NCBI GenBank assembly: GCA_024734555.1
Contig: JANPWX010019233.1
Coordinates: 125,183-189,182 of the forward strand
Direction of reading: 5' to 3'
Length of the DNA: 64,000 bases
Origin: Trochalopteron elliotii
Lineage: Eukaryota; Chordata; Aves; Passeriformes; Leiothrichidae
Shown here: positions 12,344-26,740 of the stretch, one piece after another
Numbering within the stretch: position 1 is the stretch's first letter
Layout of the letters: each line of letters starts with the position of its first letter
Notes under the pieces: generated by a model
Databases searched by the model: none
What the model was told of the DNA's origin: nothing
Seen by the model: only the letters and a program-made list of their open reading frames with translations
Made by a program: the position numbers and the translations under genes

Positions 12344-12349
12344 GTGCTG
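12344..12349. repeat. Target-site duplication, right copy (GTGCTG)
   Basis: Exact match to 11758-11763. Confidence 0.8.
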
Positions 12350-15300
12350 TAATACGTCAAGTAAGTTGTCTATCTGTCCCAGTACTCTGTCTACAATATT
12401 GCTAGTCAGAAGTGTGATTTAGAAAGACCTTCAGACTGGATACTCTCTGTTGTCAGACCTTCTTGTGCTTCACTGGCATCCTAAATTAGAGAACTAGAAA
12501 TGTTGAAGACTACATTCAAACCTATGCCCTTTAAAATCTGTAGTGTATGATTGTGTTTATTGCCTTTTTGAACTTCTTGATACTGTTGTTCTATGGCTAC
12601 AAATCCAACAATTTCATCACTCTAAAAGTACTTTTTTTTCTCTGTTTTTAAATCCATCTCCTTAAATTTTCACTCCTAAATGAATGTCCTTCATTTTGTG
12701 TTTGCAGGATTTGGTGAACAGTTCTTCTGTCATCTTGCCTAACTGTTCTCTAGTTGATTTCATTATTTTTCTTAGTAAATGAAGTGCTCCCCCTCCATAG
12801 TTGTCCTATGATATGTCTTGTTTGAGAAGTACTGCACACTTTCTCATGCTTTTGGATGCACTGAGAAACTGCATTACTGAAAATATGCGCTCTTGCTTTC
12901 AAATAATCTGATAAAAAGCAACACAGTATGTATTATCTATAGAAAGATATAGTGTATAAATATATAATCTAGCCATTGCTGTATTTTATGGAGCAGTATT
13001 TCTGTAGATACTTTTATTGACTTTTGACACCATTAGTGTAGAATAGAACATGGTATTTATGGGATGTAGGTGCTGATACTGTTTCTGTGATAGAATATTT
13101 TAAAAAATATGTTATATATTTCTTATACATATTATAAGAAACCATATCTCCAAAGCACTTAGATTTTTTTTTAGCTAGTTAAAGCAGTGAAACTAGGTAC
13201 CAGCAAATACTTTGAAAACTAATTTAAATGGTTGTCGTTAACTTGTTAGTAATGTTTTCTGACATGGACTATAATACTTTGATGTGATATTTTTGACTAA
13301 AAAAAGTGCATATGTCTTGATAATTCCTGTATTGATCCTTTCTTTTAACTCTAGTAAATTTCTAGGAGGAAAAAAACATTAAGTGTCATAGGTATCTACA
13401 TTTTTTTTTGGATTACCCTTCACTGTCACTGATATTTGTTTGGCTGCCGTGTGTCTTCAAACACCTAGGTTAATGATTTTTTGAAAAGTGCAGCAGCAAA
13501 GAAGCAACTAAATTAATAATGTCAGGCTTCAAAGGCTCTCGATCATTAAGTCACATATTGCCAGATTGCTTATTGTGGTGTTTGCAGCGGTAAGAGCAAA
13601 TTGCACTGGAATTGCAGCTATTGCCACCTACTGATGTGGCCAGTCCTTCCTTGAGTTTAGATTCCTCCTTAGCTTCACACGTCCATTTCTTCCTGCAGGC
13701 TCTTTGTTGTCTCTTCCACTCTTGTCTAGCTGTCCCTGTCCTAGTCTCAGTGCTTCCCAAGCCCATCTCAGAAATCTTTCAACCTCAGCCAGAAGTGGAT
13801 GAGGCTCCATGGACTGCTTGCCACATTCTGCATTTCAGTGTTACAGAGGAGCACAGATGAGAAGGGACTTCCTGCAGCAAATATTGGGCTATTCCTGCCT
13901 TCAGAAGAGGAGGTTGGTTGCCAAGTAGCCAGAAGGCCAGAGGAAATAGAACACTGCAAAAGCATGTATCTGCTCCTAAGTATTTCTCTTCCATCTAGTT
14001 GTGGGAAAAGAAAATACAGGAAAGGGAGGATGTGGAAAATATGACGTTCCACTGGGGAAAAAGAAAAAAGGTTAAGGTGAATGTTTGGCCTGGTGAAGGC
14101 CTGAAGATGGATCTGCAGATCAGGTGAAAGGAGTTTGTGGTTAGACAGTAAACGGGGAGATGCTGAGAGAAGTGAGAGATTTTGACAGAACTAGGTGAAA
14201 TGAGGAAAGGGAAAAATTAAAAGAAAAATACAAGAGGAACTTAAAGATTTTGTCTCTTCAAAATAAAATATTTTTTTGAAAGAAAAATGTAACTAATCCA
14301 AATGGAAGGGGAACAATTAGTAGATGGAGAAATGCCAGATATAATGAAAAATAGAGAGGAAGAAGGAAAATGTAAAAATTAAAGGAAGTGGAAACGGGGA
14401 GGGGGAACACCCTACATTACTTCTATTTTTCCAATTCCTGTGTTTTATCATATGTCCTTGGAAAATAAGTTTATTGTGATAAAAGAATTTATGTCTAACA
14501 GTGGCATGTCCTCTACTTTTACTCACTATTACTGTACTAGGGCTAGAGCAGTGACCTCCAAAAGGTTTTGATCATGTGCCTCTATCAGTAAGATCCTTTT
14601 GAGCATGCACCCATAATAGAGGCATATATATTTGTTTATAAATTGTATGCAAGTACAATTCTATTAATGTATTATGTATTTATAAAATGTTTACCAAAAT
14701 AGGAATTAAAACAATGTGAGATAAAGATGAAACAAACAAACACTATTTTTAAAAATTAAATAAAATAAATAAAATAAAATAATTTTTTGTTTTATTTTAT
14801 TTGGTAATGCTAGAATCTATATTTCTTCACTCCAGTGGATTGTCTAGCACACATTTTAGGCTGTACATTTCCCTGCCGCACATATACTTTGGAGAGCACT
14901 GGACTAGACAAGAATGCAAAGACTAAAGCTTTGTGATGAGCTCTCTCCAAAGCTATTTCTTACATTTCTGATGAGAAATGTAATTTCTTATCTCCTTGGT
15001 GAGGAGGATAAGGAGGTGGCCTTCTTATCACAAGATGCAGAGCTGCCTTATCTCTTCATAAGTGATTTACAGTACTGCACAGAAACAAATTCAGAAATGG
15101 CTGGTTAGGTCCAGTCAAAATCATTGATAAAAATAATCGTTCAGCCTGACCACACTTGAATTTTTTTACATTTTGTTGTCTTATATTTACCAGCTACAGG
15201 AAAAAAAATATGGTTTCCAGAAGTAAAAGCACAACTTACTGAAAGCAGTGGCCATGATTTTAGAAGTTTCTAGTCCAGTTACAGCCAAAGTAGACCTACA

Positions 15301-18300
15301 GCTGTTTGATAAAGACATTGAGAATTCAATTTAGTCTTTTATGTTTTCTTAAGTTTCTTCTCAAATTAGGGTCAGCAAATTGAGTTGTGCACATCCTTTG
15401 AATTAGATCTGCAATCATGCTTTCAGTTGCATGATTAAGAATAGACCCGCTTCTTCAGGCATAACTTTATTTATATATGTCGAGTTTTTCTTTTCAAATG
15501 TGTTTAACATAACACATTTGGAAGTAGTGTGACATTCAAAACTTCAATAACAAATTGTACTGGGCTTTCTTGAGAAGGGTAAGCCCACAAAAAAGTCTTT
15601 GTTTTGCTGTTTTCCCATGTGCTTTCCTGTGGAAATTTATATAACAAAGGTTTGGGGAAGGTAAGGACTGTAAGAATATAAGCATAGACTTGTAATTAAA
15701 GAATATTTCTTTGCACCTGTTTAACAACATTTATATCTAATGTTTGTATAATTAATTTTCTTATGTCTAGAAGCAGCAATTTGAAGCAGTAACAAAAGGT
15801 AAATGGTGATAGTGAAATAAAACTGACAAAACTATGGATTATTTCTAGGTATTTTTAGGTTAATTTACATTTGAATGCTTTCTGACCTTCTTTATGCCCT
15901 CTGCTGATGTATACCTGAATTACCAGACAGTATTACATTTAACATCCTAGCCTAATAAACCTTTGTTACCAGCAGATAATCTAATGCAGTCTGCAGTTCA
16001 GTGGAAAGTCTGGGTTTGAGTGCTCTAGAAACATAGGAATTTATGCCAGCACAAAACCCGGCAAATTATATTAACCCCTTTAGTCAAATTTATACTTATA
16101 TTTCAAATATGTAATTGGATTTTGGTGTCTGGCGGCAGGTTGCTGACTTTATATGTTTCCTTGTAAGAGTCCATCAGTGCTATCGACCGGTCATGTTAAT
16201 GGCTTAAGGACCAGAAAGGATAGATCTTGAAAAGGTGTGTTTAATCTTCCTGGGCCTGACCTTTCTGCTGGGAGTATTAGAAAAGACAGTAATGGTTACA
16301 AAACAGACACCGGTTTGCATTGACTTGGACTGAGAAGATTGCTTGTCTTCAGTATGCTTCCCCACAGTGGCATCAGGCAATTCCTCTGTACTTTGTTTTC
16401 AACTCACTTTATAAACACAAGTCCATCCTTCTTTTAATCTGCTGGAGTGCTGGTTGAAGTTGACTCAAACAATAAAAGGGTCTGTATCCTGTGTTGAGTC
16501 TCTGCTATTCTTTAAGTAGTGTTTAATGGCTGTACTGTTTGTAAGACAATACTGGCAGAGCCATAGGAAGACCCTACTGCATTGTGACCTAGATCACTAT
16601 CAATCAGATAAACTTGAAAAAGAGCCCTACAGAGCTGGTTTTTAGATTTAGTTGTAAATAGAATGCATTCTATAAAGTTTTGTACAAGTTCTGTTTTACA
16701 GAGGATGTTTATGAGCCTTTTCAACAAGGAAGGGCCAGTAAACTCTTTAATATACCAATACAATATATTGAAAACATATGTTGGACCACAAAAAGTTTAT
16801 CCCTCTCCCACAACATAAACTAACACACCCCTGGTCCTTTTCATTTACCTCCTGTGTTTTGAACTGTCAATGGACACAAAAGTTATATTTCCAAACTCCA
16901 GCTTCAAATCAGAAGCTAAAGTACTTAATTCTAAAAAGAAAGCTTAGATTCTGATGTAACCATAGCATTCTAAAGAGAATAAGAGGCTACAGAGACTGTA
17001 AGGCAGATATTATTAAACTTCAAGCTAATGAAAGAGTCATGACAGCTGACAACACCAAATAAGCTGGAGTTTCCACATTGATTTATGGTGCTGCTCATTG
17101 CAGAACCAATTTGGGATTCTGCAAGCTGGGTCTTGAGGCTGTCAAGGACGGATCCCTGAGGTTGTAACCAAGCGGGTATCTTGCTGTATGGCAGATCACA
17201 GCTTTGGCCTCTATCCACAACTTCTCTTGAGTTTAACCTATTTGTATTTCAGAGGAGATTAAAGGAAGATTAAATATGTTTGTGTCAGCCAGACATCAAA
17301 TGTAGCAGTCTGCTGCTTTAGATTTACCCAGTCCATAGTAAGATGCAGCTCTTTCATTGCTAGTGTTATCTCAATATTCGGAAGAGCCTTAAGCCACAGA
17401 GAACTTTGTGCTAAAAGTTGTTTCTTCCAGTTCCTGTGGAAAGTCTAGGAATCATCTTTTTCAGTGCCATCTTATTCCATAGCTATGTTCATATCCAAGA
17501 AAGCTGCATTCACCAGACAGTTCTATTCAGATCTTAAATACTTCTCTGACTTGAGTTCTAGCTCAAGACTAGTCCAAAAAAAGGAACGAGCCTCCTGTGA
17601 AGTTTTGGGTGTTGCCAACTGCATATGAAAAAGTCAGCATTTTATTGAGAAAAAAAAAAAAAGAAAGAAAGAGAAAGGTTGTAGCTGCCTGCCTTCCTCA
17701 TTGAGGGAACATTTGAAAAGATTGCTAGTGAAAATGGCAGCATGTACAGCAGGATAAAAATTAAATTCCTTTAAAGAGAGGGAAAAAATTCCATTCCACT
17801 GGCAAGCAATTCTAGTTAGCAAGTAAGTATGTGTTCCACTCCAGGTTTGAAATGGAACATGACACTAACCAATAGTGGTGAGGAGTTATCAGTCACACTA
17901 ACTTTTTTTTTCCAGTTAGTTATAAGGTGTTTACTAATATTTCCCTTTAAAATGTGGTTACTCTGTTTCAGGACTAGCACTCATGAGACATATGGGAGCC
18001 ATTCCTGTCTCATGTCTTTTGTTTTACCAGTCAGCAACCTCTGTTACTAAGTTGATGTGCATATTTTAAAATTTAATTGTAGAGCTGCAGGCATTCCAAG
18101 ACAGATATTAAGATTGTTTGAATATATTTGTATAGTATCTTGCAAGAAATCTAGACACTGGATTGTAAATACATCAGATAAAATAGGATTCCTTTTTGGG
18201 GCGATGAGAGATGAATAGTAAGCCAAAGTTTAAACTCTGAAGACCAAATAAAGTTATGCATTAAAAAAAAAAGTATAGTCATTACTACTGAATAATTCTT

Positions 18301-18727
18301 TTTATATATATATAGCAATATATTCCTGAGTATTTGCTACACAAGATAGATGGATCAGGCAGTACTGCTTCAAATTCAAAAGTATTCTGAGAAGAGGTCC
18401 CAAATAACAGTGTGCAAAGGTATTTGTGTTCATTTGTGTCTGATTTTAATTCATGATCTGTACATAAAATCAATATTTTTCACTGGGGAATAAGTTTTAA
18501 AAATTATTGTTATTTCTGTACACTCTGACTTTCATAAAATTGATTATTTATTGTCACATTTCTCTGATTCAAAAAAGGTGTCTTCTTTCCCTGGTTTCTC
18601 ATGAGAGACTTATGAGGCTGACCAAGGGTAAACCATTATCAAAAAAGCAAAAGAAACAAGCAGAAGCCTCTTTTAAAGTATTTCTGTTAAAATGACATAC
18701 CACAAAGGTTAAGTTAATATCTAATTC
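12350..18727. other. Intergenic sequence, no gene recognised
   Basis: Mostly AT-rich. A somewhat GC-richer stretch at 13560-14050 has several overlapping short frames in both directions but no recognisable protein or splice signals. An A/T pentamer-like tract (AATAA/TTTTATTT) lies at about 14748-14805, and an A-rich run followed by AAAG units at 17648-17678. Other than these I see nothing. Confidence 0.6.
14748..14805. repeat. A/T-rich simple repeat (AATAA-type)
   Basis: Repeated AAATA/AATAA units followed by TTTTATTTTATTT. Low complexity, with a potential hairpin between the A-rich and T-rich halves. Confidence 0.8.
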
Positions 18728-19055
18728 TGATGGGTTGATCTTGGCTGGATGTCAGGTGGCCACCCAGCCACTCTGTCACTCCCCTTTTCAAATGACAGAG
18801 ACTTGTTCCATCATTGACTTCCCATGGGATCACAGCATCCTTCAGGCAGCCCCCTGCTCCAGGCTGGGGCTCCTTCATGAGCTACAGGCAGATCTCTGCT
18901 TTCCTGTGGATATCCAAGGTCTGAAGGTGCACAGCTGTCTCACCATGGGCTGCACCAGGAGCTGCAGAGGAATCTCTGCTCCAGCACCTGAAGCACCTCC
19001 TGCCCCTCCCTCTGCAGGTCTGTTTCTCTCAGGGATCCTCACTTTTCCCTAATGC
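18728..19055 (+). mobile_element. ERV-type LTR fragment (candidate, ERVL-like)
   Basis: Begins TGATGGGTTGATCTTGGCTG, a start shared by a common LTR family of passerine genomes as I remember it. It continues with GGTGGCCACCCAGCC and TCTGTCACTCCCC. Its right part (ATCTCTGCTCCAGCACCTG, then CACCTCCTGCCCCTCC and TCTGTTTCTCTCAGGG) fits the interior of the same family. It is shorter than full length and has no clear right boundary or target duplication, so I read it as internally deleted. The family assignment needs a repeat-library search. Confidence 0.5.
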
Positions 19056-22000
19056 TACAATTTACATATATGATTTGATTTTTCTCTCCTGAAGGGTGTA
19101 TGATTTGAAACAGTAATGTAAAAAGTGTTAATTACATAAAAATGAAGTAAAATAACCACCTATAACCATATAATAGTCCTTTCTGCATAGCAAGATATTT
19201 GACTTAAGGCATCCATAGGTTTGGGAAATGACGGTATCCTGCTCTTTGTCTTTTTGGTTAGCCAGAATATAAATGTCTAAGGGTTTATGTCCAGTGGCTG
19301 AGTGCTTCAAGGAAAGAACACAAATTTTCCCAGTCTCATACAGCTTTTTGTTCTCACCAGTCTGTCCAACGTGAATCTGGTCCATGTACAGGTGGATGTT
19401 TAGTCCAAATCCAAAACTACGTGGATTGTAGTCTGAATGCATGAAGAGATCTAATCACTGTATAGCTCAGCACCACTGGTGATTCCTTATGCTTGTAAAA
19501 AGTGTAATTATATGGAGGGAAACACCAGGCTTTATGGAAAATATTGTCCAAATATGTCTTTTAGACAGCCTCCGTCATACATAAAGCCAACAAGATGTTT
19601 TCTGTGCAGTCATTACCTTTGAGTCTCTAGAGGCTTGGTTCTAATTTTTGTCTTGTAGACACCCTCCAACAACTCTGGCATTGTTTTTTTCCCCAGGAGC
19701 TGGCTTCAGTTAAGTTTTTAATCCCCATTAAATCTGTGCTCTGTCTAATTCAGAATGGAGAAAATTGCTTGGACAGATATAATCACTGTGCTCAGCTTGA
19801 AATTTCAGCTGAGAAATCATTGTCTAAGTTACCTTTCCTGTCTGAGTTTGTTGTACAAACAAGAAGTATATTTCTATCTGTAGTCTTTTTCTTTCTTTTT
19901 TCCTGTGCTCTCTTTTCCATGCAGCTTGGTCCACGGAATTTTGCAGAGGTAGAACTTAACTCTAAAATGTTGGTGTCCATCCAACAAGTACATCTGCCTG
20001 GCTTAGTAAATATGCTTCTACTGAAAAAAAAGAAGGAAATAGGCTAAGGGAGTAGAACCAAAAAGTGAGAGAGAAAGATAAGATTGGTAGCAAGGGAAGT
20101 TGAAGGAAAATTAAAGGGTCAGCAGAAAAGAACTTCCCTGACTGAGTAGTCTTATGTGTACAAAGAATGGCAAGCTTGCACTGAGGTTTTCTTGCCTTCA
20201 GCATGTTATATACTTCGTTAGGTTTTTTTTCCCTGTCTTTTTTTCTCCTCATTAGTTACCTAAAATCAAATGACAGTACTTGAAGAGACAGTAGGGAGCT
20301 GATGGCCTATTTTTTTCCAAATGTTAGTTTATAGCAAAGGTTATATTTTTTGGGTGGCTCCTATTTTGCAGTTGACATAGAAGAGGAACTTGCTGTTCAG
20401 AACAGAACATGAATAATCTGAAATGCATCTCCTTCTTAAAAACTTGCTGATGTGGTTGTGATAGCATATGGTACTTACAGGTTTTTGGGAAATCCAAAGC
20501 ACAGTTTATGTTCACAATTACAAGCTCTAAAGAGTTACTGTTCAGAAATAGTACTGAGGAAACAACAACTCAATATTCAGTGGTGACCAACAGACAAAAA
20601 TATTTTTGGTATGATTTAGGGAGAAAATACAATGAAAAGAAAGCACTTTTTAAAATCTAAGATATCCGTATTCTGGAGCTACTGGAATTCTCTTTCTGTC
20701 TTTAAATAAATGGGCAGCAATATTGGGGAAAGGAAAATAAAGATGCTGAAATATTAAACAGTTTCCATGAAAGGGACAAAGAAATATGTTCTGTTAATAC
20801 ATTTATTATTATCTCAAAATAGATGAGCATGAGAGAACTTGATGGAGTGTCATGGAGAAGGTGAATCAGGACTAACTTTCTTTCGATGTAAGAACTATGG
20901 GGTGTGGTGTGAGATAAGTGGAACTTCTGAAAGAGATATTTCTTGTTACTAGATGTAACTCATCTCATGGTCTTGTAACTCATATCGCTGGTGTAGTTGT
21001 TACAGTCAACTGTAGCAACTCCTTGTCACAGGACATCGTGGATGTTAGGAACTTACATCAGATACTTTGTTGTTACAAAGCAACAGATTCCTTAATAGAA
21101 GCTGGTGAAAAGAAGCTTATCAATGGTGACACAGCTGCAAGTCACTTGAAGAGGGGGAAGTAGTCTATTAATTCTGATGTACTTTTACTTAACTTTTTTA
21201 AAATATATTCTTGTAATGTCTTGTCAACAGCTGTTTGAAAGAGGCTATTTTGCTAGATGAGTCTCTGCTTTGGTATAGAGAGTCCTATTTTAATGTTAAT
21301 TTGTGGTTTTTTGTAAAGAAACAGATATGCAAAACCAGTATTGATCATGGTGCTTTCACCTCAAGCTCTTGTTTAAAAAACTGATTTTTAAAAAGTAGCA
21401 TGTTTTTTAGGATAATTGAATGCCTCAACCTGAACCAAATGTTTAAGGACCATGTTCTGCAGGATTGCAAATGCATCGTGGTGAATCAAAGTATTCATTT
21501 CTCTTGGGCAAATAAATACTTCTTGTTTTTACATTTGGCTGTCATTCATATTAGACACTTCAGTTCTGGGAGCTTTTTTGTAAAAAATTGCAAAAGGTCA
21601 GGGTGACATCCTATGCATGGCATCCAACAGATAACTTTTCCCGTAACTGTGATTCAAATTTGTATTTGTTCTTTAAAAAGGAAAAAGGTTCAGTCCATCA
21701 TTTGGTGACACACTGTGAAAAAAGGGTGCAGAAAACTGAAAATTTACTGGAAACAACCCCCCCGATTTTATATATGCATGTTTTTGCTTTGTTACAAGAC
21801 AAGGTAGCATAAGTGCCTTATTCTACAATATTACTTAAACATGTATTAAATGTATTTCTGCTGAATTGTACAGAAGTTTTTATAAAAGAATGAAATTTTG
21901 AGATTATAGTCTAAATGTGAATTGACAAGCCCAAAGCTTTTTAAGAAGATTTGCATTAGCAAATCATCATGCGCAAGAAATGTATCTTGTTGTGTTTGGT

Positions 22001-24714
22001 GGAGAATTCTGTTTTGAACTTGGTTTTAATGCCATGGAAAACAATGTTATCTTAGTGTGCTACTGTTGCAGTTTGCCATTTATATTTTCAAATACAGCAA
22101 GTGTTCCTACCTACATATATTTCTCCTAGGACGAAATGAGATACCAGCGAATACAGGTTTTTAGAACTTTCCATACCTGCCTTTGGTACTAATTTAGAAG
22201 GATTACAATTTTATTATTTTCCAAATGTTTTAATTCTTTTTAAATAAGTAATATTCTTGAGCATTTCACCTTGTGAAAATATTTACATTTCTCTTAAATC
22301 AGATACATAATAAATAGTCATAAGCGCATATCACTTGAAATGCATTTCTCTACAGTGAAAGTCTCTGTCTTTCTCAGAAATTAAAAGAACACAATTTTGT
22401 CATGTTTCTGGCTTACTAGTATGTGAATGCAAATCAGAAATCTGTGCTTTAAGCTCTGCTCTTCTTTTTGTAAACTCCACAGAGTTTTAACCATAATAAT
22501 TCTCTGTTAAGATAAAACAAAACAAAAAATTCAGGACTTAAATTTATCACACAGAAACATTATGTGCAGAATTTAAAGCACTTACACCAGGCACATGAGA
22601 TGAAAACCAAACGGTCATAGATATTTCAAATAGTCTCAACCAAAGTCTAGCAGGCAATTTGTAGGAAATTATGCATTTAACAATTTTTTAATCTGCCTTA
22701 TGGATTATGGAATGCTTCATAATCAAAAATTTCTGACAGATGTTAAAAGGTCTGTAGACTGTGGCTTGTCTCATGAGCACAGCAGTCCAAATTCAGCTCT
22801 GGTGGATCTGACTAGTCTGACGGTGCATCTACTTATATATTGCTTATGTTTATTGACCAAACAAGCAACTAGAGCCAACAGTTCTTATGGCTGTGTTTCT
22901 GGCCACTCATTTATCAGTTTCCATCAATATTTATCTTAAATGCAAGGCAAATTTTCTGTTGCATTTAGCTTGTAAAATTGACATAAATGTCAACCCAATT
23001 CACAGTAAAATAAATATTGAAGTGACTTGGAAGGTGGACACCTGCCGCAAGAAGTTTTCCCAAGGAAAAAAAAATACAGAAGACAATCACAATCAAATGT
23101 TTTTAATAATGTTGAAGTAAAATCTAAGCACAATGAGAAAGTAGTGTTTCTTAATGTGAATGGATGAATTGATTTGGTAGGGAATTGTGACTTTTATTCT
23201 GATGATATTTAAAATTAATGCAATATGGCTTTGTTGCCTTTTGTCTTTCATCAAACTGCAGCTTAGAAGTGTAAAAGGCAAAATACAGCTTTCTCGTACT
23301 CAAATCTGTTTAGTGATTTTGTTTTCTTCTTTTTTTCTTTTCTCTCAATTTTCTCTCTTCATGTGTTCCATCTATGTATATCTGCTTCCCCCTCCCATTC
23401 TTATTTGTTCTTTATGTTTATTTTCAACTATTCTTTTAAAAACTCAATTTATTAATTCTCCTTTCACCCTTCAGTGCAGCCTATAATACTCCTTTCATTA
23501 ACACAAGTTTTTAAAGTATTCTTCTGATTTGCTATCAACATTTGATTACTGAGGAGGAAGTCTAAAAGCCACTAAAAATATATCAAGTTTTGTTGTCAGT
23601 TTTCAACAGATTTCATCTTCAGATGACCCAGAATCTTGGAATTTTTACAAGTTTCTCCACTGTAAAAATTTTGAAAACATACAAAGTGACAGAGGAAAAT
23701 GACAGGTAGGATTTCGCAGAACTCAGAAATAAGTCACACTTTTTTGTAAACCTGCAAAAAGTAAATGAGTTGCAATATGGGTTGTCTTGACATACAGAAA
23801 AAAAACTGCATTGGCTCTTCAGTGAACAGAGGAAGATGATGCACTGAATCTGCTCCCAACTAAATTTGGTTCAAAATTACCTCTACATTCCCCCAATATG
23901 TATTTTTAGCTCTTGTCTTCTCCCTTAAATTGTTGTTACATTTTGTTAACTGCTGTTACCTTTGGTTGAAGCACAGTATGTCAAAGTAAGATCAGGCGTT
24001 ACCAAGAGCAAACCTTCCCCCAGCCTAGGCAGTGTTTGCATTATTTTAATAATTTAACTTTCATTGTGCCACACATCCTACACTCCCAGAGAGTTAATTA
24101 AAAATCTGTGTGTTTTTATGATAATTTAAAACATGGCTACTCTATGGAAAAGGTATTACTGCAGAGTACCTGGGACACATGCCAGAAAGGCTTAAGTAAG
24201 GAAAGAAATAGGTACATTTGCTCTCTTATCTCAGTAGACCAACAGCAATATTTTCTAAGGTTCTGCATGGGAATTGAGAGAATAGGACATAATTTTAACT
24301 AGTAACTGTCTATACTTCCTCCCACCTGTTGCTTCCTAACTTGCTCCTTCCTCTCTCCTAGTACCTCTTTTTATTCAGGACAAAAGCTGCTTCTTTCTTG
24401 CTTATTTTGAAGTCATTAGACTACAGTGATAGCATGAATCATGTCTTTCAAGTCCATCTTTTGTCATTTTTAAACTTTGGTTTACACACTTTACCAACCT
24501 TTTGTCTGCTGAAACCCAAATCAGCATGAAGAAACAAGTGATACCAAATGGAAATGCACTAATGCTTTAGTGCACCATTTGGGTTTGATAGAGATTTCAA
24601 ATACTCAGGAAATTTCAAAGTCCAATATTCTGCATACTTTCAGAATTTAGGAATTGTTTTATTCAAATGTATCCATCATTTAAAAGTGTTATAGTTGTTT
24701 TGTGATAATTCCAT
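19056..24714. other. Intergenic sequence, no gene recognised
   Basis: AT-rich. A minus-strand frame at 19128-19442 (104 codons) has a rather protein-like composition but matches nothing I know and lacks exon signals. No repeats of size were recognised. Confidence 0.55.
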
Positions 24715-25042
24715 TCTGTAAGAGACCTGCAACTACCTGAAAGGACATCATAGTGAGGTGGGTAACAATTTTTTTCTCCTGTGTAACAAATGGCAGGATG
24801 AGAGGAAATGGCCTCAAGTTGCACCAGAGGAGAATTAGATTAAATTTTGGGATTTTCTTTTTCACAGGAAGGGTTGTAAAGCATGGTTGAGTCACCATCC
24901 CTGAAAGTGTTAAAAAAACCAGTGGTTATGGCACTTGAGGACATGGTTTAATGGTGAACTTGGTCGTGTTGCTGGATTGACAGTTGGACTTAATGATCTT
25001 AAAGGTCTTTTCCATCCTTAATTTTTCTATGGTCCTGTGATC
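24715..25042 (+). mobile_element. CR1 LINE 3'-end fragment, sense
   Basis: Clear CR1 3' landmarks: GCAACTACCTGAAAGGA, GAGAGGAAATGGCCTCAAG, TTGCACCAGAGGAG, then TCACCATCCCTGAAAGTG, GACATGGTTTA and GATCTTAAAGGTCTTTTCC. It finishes in the degraded terminal repeat TCTATGGTCCTGTGATC. A deletion has removed roughly 30 bases between AAGCATGG and GAGTCACC that CR1 copies normally have. Confidence 0.92.
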
Positions 25043-26479
25043 TAGTGCTTTTGCAGTTCAAAAGTGTTTGTGACCTGCCTGACATTGAAAAGAATGTATT
25101 ATGTGGGTTGTTTAAAATATACACACGTGCACTCCTACACACACACATACCAAATGCAATATACTTAGTTTCAGACTATTTAAGTATGTAGCAATGTTTT
25201 ACTTTATGCCCCTATACAGTAGTATACTGGCAAAAACATCTGCACTTGAGTATCCCTGAAAAGAGCCTTTTTTCAGGCTTCTGGCTGAGAATGTTGATCA
25301 ACAGTCTGTATTTCTTCTTTAGACAAGTATATAAAAAAGTAAATACTTTCTGTTCCTGGACTAATATCTTTCCAGTAGATAAGCAGTGCATACCTTCAAT
25401 TTAATTTCAGCCAAAGTAATTGGCAAATGTAAGTATTCAGTTTGCATATGTTTGTTATAAAGAGGCAAAGTTTTACAATTACACGTGTTAGAATGATTGT
25501 TCTTCTGGGCTAACAAAGAAAGAATAGAGACACACTGTCAAAGCCAAGATGAAGTTTTCTTATTCATGCACCTAAGGGCTTTCCTCTCTGTGATTTAGTG
25601 ATGAAGGCAAGTTAGGAACTGTCTCAACCCCTTTTGTGTCTGTACAGGCAAATCTCTGTCTTGAGTCAATTATTGCTGTAAATCTCAGGCTGAAGCTCAA
25701 GCTGTGGAGCAGAGCTGCAGTTACAGTCCCCTCCTGAGCCAGTGCAGCTGCTCATTCCACCGCGGTCCCTGCCCACGGGCAGCTGCTATCCGGTGGTGCA
25801 AAGGGTTTGCAGTAAAACCACTCTGCACCCTGCAGTCCTGGAGTGAAATATTGCAAGCAATGGATCCAACAGTGATCCCTAAGATTTCAGATTAATGGAG
25901 CTGATTTGCAGTCTATTATTTAGGCGCTAGATGTCTCCGTGTGCTATAAGCACACCACACATGCTTACTATGCTTTAAACAAAGAGGAAATCGCTGGAGG
26001 CAAAGTTAGTAGGGCAGTGTTCATAGATATACAAGTGAGTTATCACTTTGACTTCATCTGTTTGGAATATTCCCAAGAAAATAACTATGTTGGGAAATGC
26101 TTGTATTTCCCGAAGCATTTCATTGAAGCATCTTGAATTGGATCAGGGCACTCGTTTTTTTTCACTCATTAGTAATGAGTGTGGCCCAACCTTGCTGCAC
26201 GGAAATGGTGGGAGGTCCCAAACTTAAGAGAAGCCCGTAGTCAGATTTACATCAAAGCTGACAGCCTGAGAGGCTGAAGTGCCCTGAGGTTTCACAGTCC
26301 CTCTTAAACGTCTATACCAATTGATGCTCTTTGCTGTGTAACAGCTACAGGCAAGGGTTCTCTGAAATTCAGAAGGTTTTGGGGTTTCGTTTGATTTTTG
26401 ATACTTAAAAAACATTAGAAGCCGAACCAAAATTAAAACAAAACCAAAAAAACAAAATCAGAAAGCTAAATCAGGTTCT
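25043..26479. other. Region upstream of the CEMIP2 CpG island
   Basis: Contains a short, interrupted AC dinucleotide tract (25119-25150) and a small GC-richer patch around 25700-25870. No gene recognised. Base composition rises towards the CpG island on the right. Confidence 0.55.
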
Positions 26480-26740
26480 CTGGTCGGCTCTTTCCCCTGC
26501 TCAGACTGCCCGGACTACAACCGCCGGTAAGTAACTTTGTTCAGCCTGCGCTCCGACAGCCACCGCGTGTCTCTGCTCTGCTACTGTCGCCTCTCATGCG
26601 CTCCGGGTGTCCCTCCGGTCCTCCCCGCTCCCCCTCCGGAGACAGCACGTTGTGTCTTCCCTCGCTGCCGCCCGGCTCTTCAAGTGCTCCCGTACCTCGC
26701 ACATTTCACACCGCCCAGGCAGCACTTGAGCGTTTATACT

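Noticed and set aside
19128..19442. 104-codon minus-strand frame with protein-like composition
   Set aside because: No recognised family, no splice or promoter signals; a chance open frame of this length is expected in 64 kb. Kept only as a note in the intergenic entry.
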